Shown: positions 59,097 through 64,000 of the stretch, piece by piece
How the letters are laid out: each line of letters starts with the position of its first letter
How positions within the stretch are numbered: position 1 is the stretch's first letter
NCBI RefSeq assembly: GCF_014646915.1
Contig: NZ_BMOE01000010.1
Span: 1-64,000 of the forward strand
DNA: 64,000 bases
Direction of reading: 5' to 3'
From: Deinococcus aquiradiocola
GTDB lineage: Bacteria > Deinococcota > Deinococci > Deinococcales > Deinococcaceae
Notes under the pieces: model-generated
Database searches by the model: none
Told to the model about the DNA's origin: nothing
Seen by the model: only the letters and a program-made list of their open reading frames with translations
Position numbers and translations under genes: made by a program

Positions 59097-59719
59097 CCGA
59101 CCTGCAGGACACCTTCCGGCAGCGCGGCCTGGGCGCGTCCAGCGGCTTCGGGGACCGGCCCGGCGTGATCGTGGTGGACTTCAGCCGGGGCTTCACCGAC
59201 CCCGCCAGCCCGCTCGGCGCGGACTACGCGCCGCAGCTGGACGCCACCCGCACCCTGCTGGACGCCGCGCGCACGCGGGCGCTGCCGGTCGCGTTCACGA
59301 CCGTGTCGTACCCGGACGGGCCGCACGAGGCGACGCACTTCCTCGCGAAGGTCCCGTCCCTGGCGCTGCTGCGCGACGGGTCCGGCTGGGCGGACCTCGA
59401 CCCGCGCCTGGACGCCCGCCCGGACGAGCCGGTATGGGTGAAACGCTTCGCGAGCGCCTTCTTCGGCCCGCCCCTGCACGCCTGGCTGCAGGCGCGGCGT
59501 GTGGACACCCTGATCGTGTGCGGCGCGACCACCAGCGGCTGCGTGCGCGCCACCGTCGTGGACGGCCTGCAGCACGGGTACCGCGTGATCGTGCCGCGCG
59601 AGTGCGTCGGGGACCGCGCCGCCGCCCCGCACGACGCGAGCCTCTTCGACATGAACGCCAAGTACGCCGACGTCCTCCCGCTCGCGGAGGTCCTCACGCA
59701 CCTTCCACCGCCGTCCTGA
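59093..59719 (+). CDS. Isochorismatase-family cysteine hydrolase (amidase)
   Basis: Amidohydrolase of 208 residues of the isochorismatase-like family, in the branch of N-carbamoylsarcosine amidase and maleamate amidase. The catalytic triad is visible: Asp in GVIVVDFSRGF (about 28), Lys in PVWVKRFASAF (about 118) and Cys in CGATTSGCVRATVVDGLQHGYRV (about 147). ECVGDRAAAPHDASLFDMNAKYADV follows as in that branch. It could hydrolyse the carbamoyl or amide group made by the divergent RutA-like enzyme. GTG start overlapping the GntR stop; it is not the RutB subtype. Confidence 0.9.
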   Translation: MTDLQDTFRQRGLGASSGFGDRPGVIVVDFSRGFTDPASPLGADYAPQLDATRTLLDAARTRALPVAFTTVSYPDGPHEATHFLAKVPSLALLRDGSGWADLDPRLDARPDEPVWVKRFASAFFGPPLHAWLQARRVDTLIVCGATTSGCVRATVVDGLQHGYRVIVPRECVGDRAAAPHDASLFDMNAKYADVLPLAEVLTHLPPPS

Positions 59720-59762
59720 CGCTGCCCTCCGCCCCGCATCCCTCCCGTCCACAGGAGACCCC

Positions 59763-61028
59763 ATGACCCACGACCCGCTCGGCCCCCAACCCCACACCCC
59801 GCCCCAGCCGCAGGACGCCCCGCCCGGCCCGCTCGACGGGCTGCGCGTCGTCGAGATGGGCTCCCTCCTCGCCGGTCCCTTCGTGGGGCAGCTGCTCGGC
59901 GATTTCGGCGCGGAAGTCGTCAAGATCGAACCGCCGGGCGTGGGCGACCCCATGCGCGCCTGGGGACGGCACAAACCGCAGGGGCAGAGCCTGTGGTTCC
60001 CCGTCATCGCCCGCAACAAGAAGTCCGTCACGCTCGACCTGCGCCAGCAGGCGGGCCAGGACATCGCCCGCGAACTGATCGCCGGGGCCGACGTGCTCGT
60101 CGAGAACTTCCGTCCCGGCACGCTGGAACGCTGGGGGCTCGGCCCGGACGAACTGCACGCCCTCAACCCCCGCCTCGTCATCGTGCGCGTCAGCGGGTAC
60201 GGGCAGACCGGACCGTACCGGGGCCGCGCGGGCTTCGGCAGCATCGGCGAGGCGGTCGGCGGGCTGCGCGCCCTGTCCGGCGAGCCGGGCCAGCCGCCCG
60301 TCCGGGTCGGCATCAGCATCGGGGACATGCTGGCGGGCACGCTCGGCGCGCTGGGCGCCATGATGGCCCTCTTCGGGCGCCTCCGGAGCGGTCAGGGGCA
60401 GGTGGTCGACATCAGCCTGTACGAGGCGGTCCTCACGTACATGGAGAGCATGATTCCCGAGTACGCCCTGACCGGCCAGACGCGCGAACGCAGCGGCAGC
60501 GTCCTGCCGGGCATCGCGCCCAGCAACATCTACCCGGCGCTCACGGCGGCAGGCGAGCCGGGCGAGTGGGTCGTGATCGGCGCGAACGGCGACAACGTCT
60601 TCCGGCGACTCGTGCAGGAGATGGGCGAGCCGGGCCTCGCCGACCACCCGGACTACGCGACGCACGAGGCGCGCGGTCAGCACATGCGCGAGATCGACGA
60701 CCGCATCGCGCAGTGGACGTCGGCCCTCGGCGCGGACGAGGTCGTCGCGCGGCTGGAGGCGGCAGGCGTGCCCGCCAGCAAGATGTACAGCGCGCGCGAC
60801 ATGATGAACGACCCGCACTTCGCGGCGCGCGGGAACATCGTGACGCTGCCGCACAGGACGCTCGGGGACTTCCCGATGCAGGGCGTCGTGCCGCGCCTGA
60901 CCGGCACGCCCGGCAGCGTCCGCACGCTCGGCCCGGACCTCGGGGAGCACAACGCCGAGATCTACGGCGAACGGCTGGGCCGGACGCCGGAACAGCTCGC
61001 TCAGCTCGCCGCGGACGGCGTGATCTAG
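59763..61028 (+). CDS. Class III (CaiB/BaiF) CoA-transferase
   Basis: CoA-transferase of 421 residues that moves CoA between carboxylic acids via an aspartyl anhydride. Motifs: LRVVEMGSLLAGPFVGQLLGDFGAEVVKIEPPGVGDPMR (about 29-66), RNKKSVTLDLR (about 85), ADVLVENFRPGTLERWG (about 108), GYGQTGPYRGRAGF (about 146), and the nucleophile Asp in SIGDMLAGTLGALGAMMAL (about 188). Substrate cannot be read, but the HMG-CoA lyase nine bases downstream suggests it charges HMG or a related branched dicarboxylate (SUGCT-type). AGGAG before the ATG. Confidence 0.93.
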   Translation: MTHDPLGPQPHTPPQPQDAPPGPLDGLRVVEMGSLLAGPFVGQLLGDFGAEVVKIEPPGVGDPMRAWGRHKPQGQSLWFPVIARNKKSVTLDLRQQAGQDIARELIAGADVLVENFRPGTLERWGLGPDELHALNPRLVIVRVSGYGQTGPYRGRAGFGSIGEAVGGLRALSGEPGQPPVRVGISIGDMLAGTLGALGAMMALFGRLRSGQGQVVDISLYEAVLTYMESMIPEYALTGQTRERSGSVLPGIAPSNIYPALTAAGEPGEWVVIGANGDNVFRRLVQEMGEPGLADHPDYATHEARGQHMREIDDRIAQWTSALGADEVVARLEAAGVPASKMYSARDMMNDPHFAARGNIVTLPHRTLGDFPMQGVVPRLTGTPGSVRTLGPDLGEHNAEIYGERLGRTPEQLAQLAADGVI

Positions 61029-61037
61029 GCTCTCGGT

Positions 61038-62003
61038 ATGACCCAGCCACCCGCGCCCGCCCCGTCCGCGCCCGTCCCGCAGCATCACGTGCCGCCGGAC
61101 CACGTCCGTATCGTGGAGGTCGGCCCGCGCGACGGCCTGCAGAACGACGCCACGCACCTCACGCCCGCCGTGCGCGCCGAACTCGTGACGCGCCTCGCCG
61201 CGTCGGGCCTGCGCGAGATCGAGGCCGTGAGCTTCGTGCACCCGCAGCGCGTGCCGCAGATGGCGGGCGCCGAGGAGGTCGTCACGCTCGCCCGCCACGC
61301 CCTGCCCGCCACGGACGCCCCCGCCCTGATCGGGCTGGTCCTCAACGAGCGCGGCTTCGAGCGGGCCGTCTCGGTCGGACTGCGGCACGTGCGCTACGCC
61401 TTCCCCGTCACGGAGGGCTTCGCGCGCCGCAACCAGAACCAGACGGTCGAGGAGGCCCTCGCGCTCGCCCGGACGCTCGTCGCCCGCGCCAGGGAGCACG
61501 ACCTTCAGATCGGGGTGGTGCTCGCCACGAGCTTCGGCTGCCCCTTCGACGGCCGCGTCGCGCCCGCGCACGTGCTGCGCGTCGCGGAACAGGTCGCGCA
61601 GGACGCGCCGGACGAACTGGTGTTCGCGGACACCATCGGCGTCGGCAATCCCGTCGCGGTCCGCGAACTGCTGCGCGGCGCCGTCCGGTTCGGCGTGCCC
61701 GGCATGCGACTCGGCGCGCACTTCCACAACACCCGCAACACCGGGTACGCCAACGCGGTCGCCGCCGTCGAGTCCGGCGCCACGTCCCTCGACAGCAGCG
61801 TCGGCGGGCTGGGCGGCTGCCCCTTCGCGCCGCGCGCGACCGGCAACGTCGCCACCGAGGACCTCGCGTACCTGCTGCGCGAGATGGGCGTCCACACCGG
61901 CCTGGACCTCGCGTCGCTCACGCAGACGGGCGAGTGGCTCTCCCGGCAGCTGGGGCACGCGCTGCCCGGCATGCTCGCGCAGGCAGGCGACTTCCCCGCC
62001 TGA
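61038..62003 (+). CDS. HMG-CoA lyase-family enzyme
   Basis: Aldolase-type lyase of 321 residues that splits 3-hydroxy-3-methylglutaryl-CoA to acetoacetate and acetyl-CoA. The DRE-TIM barrel motifs are VEVGPRDGLQND (about 27), EAVSFVHPQRVPQMAGAEEV, FGCPFDGRV (about 170), DTIGVGNP, AHFHNTRNTG (about 229) with the metal histidines, and the signature GGLGGCPFAPRATGN (about 255) with the catalytic Cys. It is coupled to the CoA-transferase gene. TAGGCT also lies six bases before its ATG, so it may in addition have its own leaderless transcript. Confidence 0.92.
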   Translation: MTQPPAPAPSAPVPQHHVPPDHVRIVEVGPRDGLQNDATHLTPAVRAELVTRLAASGLREIEAVSFVHPQRVPQMAGAEEVVTLARHALPATDAPALIGLVLNERGFERAVSVGLRHVRYAFPVTEGFARRNQNQTVEEALALARTLVARAREHDLQIGVVLATSFGCPFDGRVAPAHVLRVAEQVAQDAPDELVFADTIGVGNPVAVRELLRGAVRFGVPGMRLGAHFHNTRNTGYANAVAAVESGATSLDSSVGGLGGCPFAPRATGNVATEDLAYLLREMGVHTGLDLASLTQTGEWLSRQLGHALPGMLAQAGDFPA

Positions 62004-62079
62004 CCCGCCCCCCGTCACGCGGCGTGAACGTGACGGGGGTCCCGCGCGTCCCGCGCCTCGCCCGGTACACTGGCGTGTT

Positions 62080-64000
62080 ATGCCGAGCCCCGTTCCCACC
62101 CCGCGCCCGAATGCCCGCCCGCGAGTCAAGCCCGAAGTCATGAGTCCCGTCGGTGGCCGCGCGCAGCTGCACGCCGCCGTGGAGGCGGGCGCGGACGCGG
62201 TGTTCTTCGGCCTGGACCACAGCTTCCAGGCGCGCGCGAAGGTCGGCTTCCAGCCGGAGGACCTGCCCGGCATCATGAGCGACCTGCACGTGCGCGGCGT
62301 GAAGGGCTTCGTGACCTTCAACACCCTGGTGTTCGACCGGGAACTGCGCGAGGCCGAAGCGCAGCTGATGCACCTCGCGCAGAGCGGCGTGGACGCCATC
62401 ATCGTGCAGGACTGGGGGGCCGCGCGCCTCGCGCACGCCGTCTGCCCGGACCTGCCGATCCACGGCAGCACCCAGATGAGCATCACGAGCGCCGAAGGGG
62501 CCGAACTCGCGCGGCGGTTCGGCGCGAGCCGCGTGGTGCTGGGCCGCGAACTGTCCCTGCGGGACATCGGGCGCATCGCGGCCGCCACCGACATCGAACT
62601 GGAGACCTTCGTGCACGGCGCGCTGTGCGTCAGTTACAGCGGGCAGTGCTTCTCCAGCGAGGCGTGGGGCGGCCGCAGCGCGAACCGCGGGCAGTGTGCG
62701 CAGGCGTGCCGTCTCCCGTACGACCTGCTGGTGGACGGCGCGCAGCGCGACCTGGGCGACGCGCGTTACCTGCTGTCGCCCGGCGACCTGTACGCCCTGC
62801 ATCAGGTGCCGGACCTCATGGCGATGGGCGTCAGCTGCCTGAAGATCGAGGGCCGTTACAAAGACGCGGAGTTCGTGGCCCTCACGACCGCCGCGTACCG
62901 GCAGGCGGTGGACGAGGCGTGGGCCGGGCAGGCGCTCAGCGTCACGCCGCAGCAGGAGCAGGACATCGCGCAGGTGTACTCGCGGGGCCTCGCGCCGCAC
63001 TTCATGGCGGGCACGAACCACCAGACGGTCGTGCGCGGCCGCGCCCCCCGGCACCGGGGCGTGCGCGTCGGCACCGTGACCGAGGTGACGCAGAAGGGCG
63101 TGCGCGTCGAACTGGACGGCGTGACCCTGCACCCCGGCGACGGCCTCGTGTTCGACGCGGCCGACTGGCGCGACCCGGCCGAACGCGAGGAGGGCGGCTT
63201 CCTGTACGAGATCTTCACGCGCCGCGGCCGTCAGGACGAGGCGGGCAGCGGCGAGGCCGAACTGCGCTTCGGGCAGGGCGCCGTGAACGGCCGCCGCATC
63301 CGGCCCGGCGACTGGGTGTGGCGCACCTCCGACCCCACCCTCACCGCCCGCGTCAAACCGCTGCTGGACGCCGCCGACCCGCTGCACACCCGGCCCGTCC
63401 GGGCGCACTTCGTCGGCGTGCTCGGCGAGGCCCCCATCCTCACCCTGACGGACGACGCGGGCCATACCGTCACCGTGACGGGCGACGCGCCGCTCAGTGC
63501 CGCCCGCAACCGCGCCCTCGACGACGCCACCCTCCGCGACCAGCTGTCCCGCCTGGGCGGCACGCCGTACCACCTCGCGGACCTGAGCAGCGAACTGGTA
63601 GGGGAGACGTTCCTGCCCGTCAGCGCCCTGAACGCCCTGCGCCGCGAAGCCGTCACGGCCCTGACCGCCGCGCGCGGCGCCGCGCCCGCACGCGACGTGC
63701 AGCCCGCCCTGACGCGCCTGCTGCCGGACGCGCCCGCCCCGCACGCCGCGCCGGGCACGCCGCGCCTGCACCTGCTCGTCCGCACGCCCGAACAGCTGGA
63801 CGCCGCCATCGACCTGCGCCCCGACAGCATCACCCTCGACTACCTCGAACTGTACGGCCTGAAACCCAGCGTGGAGCGCGTGCAGGAAGCCGGGATCGAG
63901 GTGCGCGTCGCGTCGCCCCGCATCCTGAAACCCAGCGAGCAGAACATCCAGAAGTTCCTGCTGTCGCTCGGCGCGGGCCTCCTCGTGCGCAGCGGCGGCC
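62080..64000 (+). CDS. U32 peptidase-family protein (RlhA/YegQ-like), cut by window end
   Basis: Open to the window edge (640 residues visible). The N-terminal U32 domain has VMSPVGGRAQLHAAVEAGADAVFFGLD, DLHVRGVKGFVTFNTLVF, HGSTQMSIT, and the cysteine cluster VSYSGQCFSSEAWGGRSANRGQCAQACRLPY (about 184-215), with two further parts (GVSCLKIEGRYKD, LAPHFMAGTNHQT) before a DUF3656-like C-terminal region. Such U32-DUF3656 proteins include E. coli RlhA, which hydroxylates 23S rRNA C2501. TACACT lies eight bases before the ATG. It is 76 bases after the lyase and probably a separate unit. Confidence 0.88.
   Translation, partial: MPSPVPTPRPNARPRVKPEVMSPVGGRAQLHAAVEAGADAVFFGLDHSFQARAKVGFQPEDLPGIMSDLHVRGVKGFVTFNTLVFDRELREAEAQLMHLAQSGVDAIIVQDWGAARLAHAVCPDLPIHGSTQMSITSAEGAELARRFGASRVVLGRELSLRDIGRIAAATDIELETFVHGALCVSYSGQCFSSEAWGGRSANRGQCAQACRLPYDLLVDGAQRDLGDARYLLSPGDLYALHQVPDLMAMGVSCLKIEGRYKDAEFVALTTAAYRQAVDEAWAGQALSVTPQQEQDIAQVYSRGLAPHFMAGTNHQTVVRGRAPRHRGVRVGTVTEVTQKGVRVELDGVTLHPGDGLVFDAADWRDPAEREEGGFLYEIFTRRGRQDEAGSGEAELRFGQGAVNGRRIRPGDWVWRTSDPTLTARVKPLLDAADPLHTRPVRAHFVGVLGEAPILTLTDDAGHTVTVTGDAPLSAARNRALDDATLRDQLSRLGGTPYHLADLSSELVGETFLPVSALNALRREAVTALTAARGAAPARDVQPALTRLLPDAPAPHAAPGTPRLHLLVRTPEQLDAAIDLRPDSITLDYLELYGLKPSVERVQEAGIEVRVASPRILKPSEQNIQKFLLSLGAGLLVRSGG

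Noticed and set aside
59694..62594. 966-codon minus-strand frame opposite the CoA-transferase and lyase genes
   Set aside because: A shadow of the GC-rich plus-strand genes with no recognisable motif and no start signal.

Overview
The window reads as a chromosomal segment of a Deinococcus-type bacterium. The base composition is very GC-rich, housekeeping genes (gyrB, ruvB, icd, NDH-2) sit among many short accessory operons, and about half of the genes have no Shine-Dalgarno sequence but carry a TANNNT (-10-like) hexamer 5-9 bases before the start codon. That is the leaderless-gene arrangement known from Deinococcus. Genes with longer leaders have AGGAG-type ribosome sites and TTGACA-N17-TATAAT-like promoters. 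I find 60 protein genes (two cut by the window ends), tRNA-Val(GAC), tRNA-Arg(CCG), about fifteen hairpin terminators, a family of mosaic intergenic repeats, and no CRISPR array or rRNA.

Layout: 1-6.7 kb holds the tail of an IS1-type transposase, a nucleoside hydrolase/DUF402/DUF554 operon, tRNA-Val, a secreted protein, a histidine-rich membrane protein and a Ca2+/H+ antiporter. 6.8-16.1 kb has a secreted protein, DNA polymerase IV, an amidohydrolase, a HAD phosphatase, a Ser/Thr kinase, a LacI regulator, NDH-2 and a DUF4388 protein. 16.2-28.9 kb has a PpiD-like chaperone, tRNA-Arg, a SIS protein, gyrB, a class III aminotransferase, a thioesterase, a BON-LysM protein, an M1 peptidase, a Nudix-fold protein and a 2H phosphoesterase. 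28.9-38.2 kb has malic enzyme, ruvB, a SCO protein, an unusual low-GC gap, a DnaQ-type exonuclease, a propeller-like secreted protein, icd and a small stress-type protein. 38.2-47.5 kb has a MarR/MFS efflux operon, SppA, cytochrome c, a TetR regulator, a parvulin, a FemAB ligase and an AroE-like protein.

The last third is made of small self-contained systems. 47.5-53 kb is a glycerol regulon: a SorC-type regulator, glpF, glpK and glpD. Paired TGAAC-N4-GTTCA sites, with starts exactly 21 bp apart, lie before both glpF and glpD. 53.2-56.4 kb is a split chromate transporter, then a dioxygenase-DoxX pair like Bacillus catDE and a MarR gene. A TCGTT-N2-AACGA palindrome lies in the marR promoter and upstream of doxX. 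57-62 kb holds a RutA-type flavin monooxygenase divergent from an operon of GntR regulator, cysteine hydrolase, CoA-transferase and HMG-CoA lyase, around a perfect 20-bp operator. It looks like a compact, possibly undescribed route for opening a cyclic amide and degrading the carbon skeleton through CoA thioesters. The window ends inside a U32 peptidase-family gene.

Functions come from motif and family recognition by eye. No database search was run.
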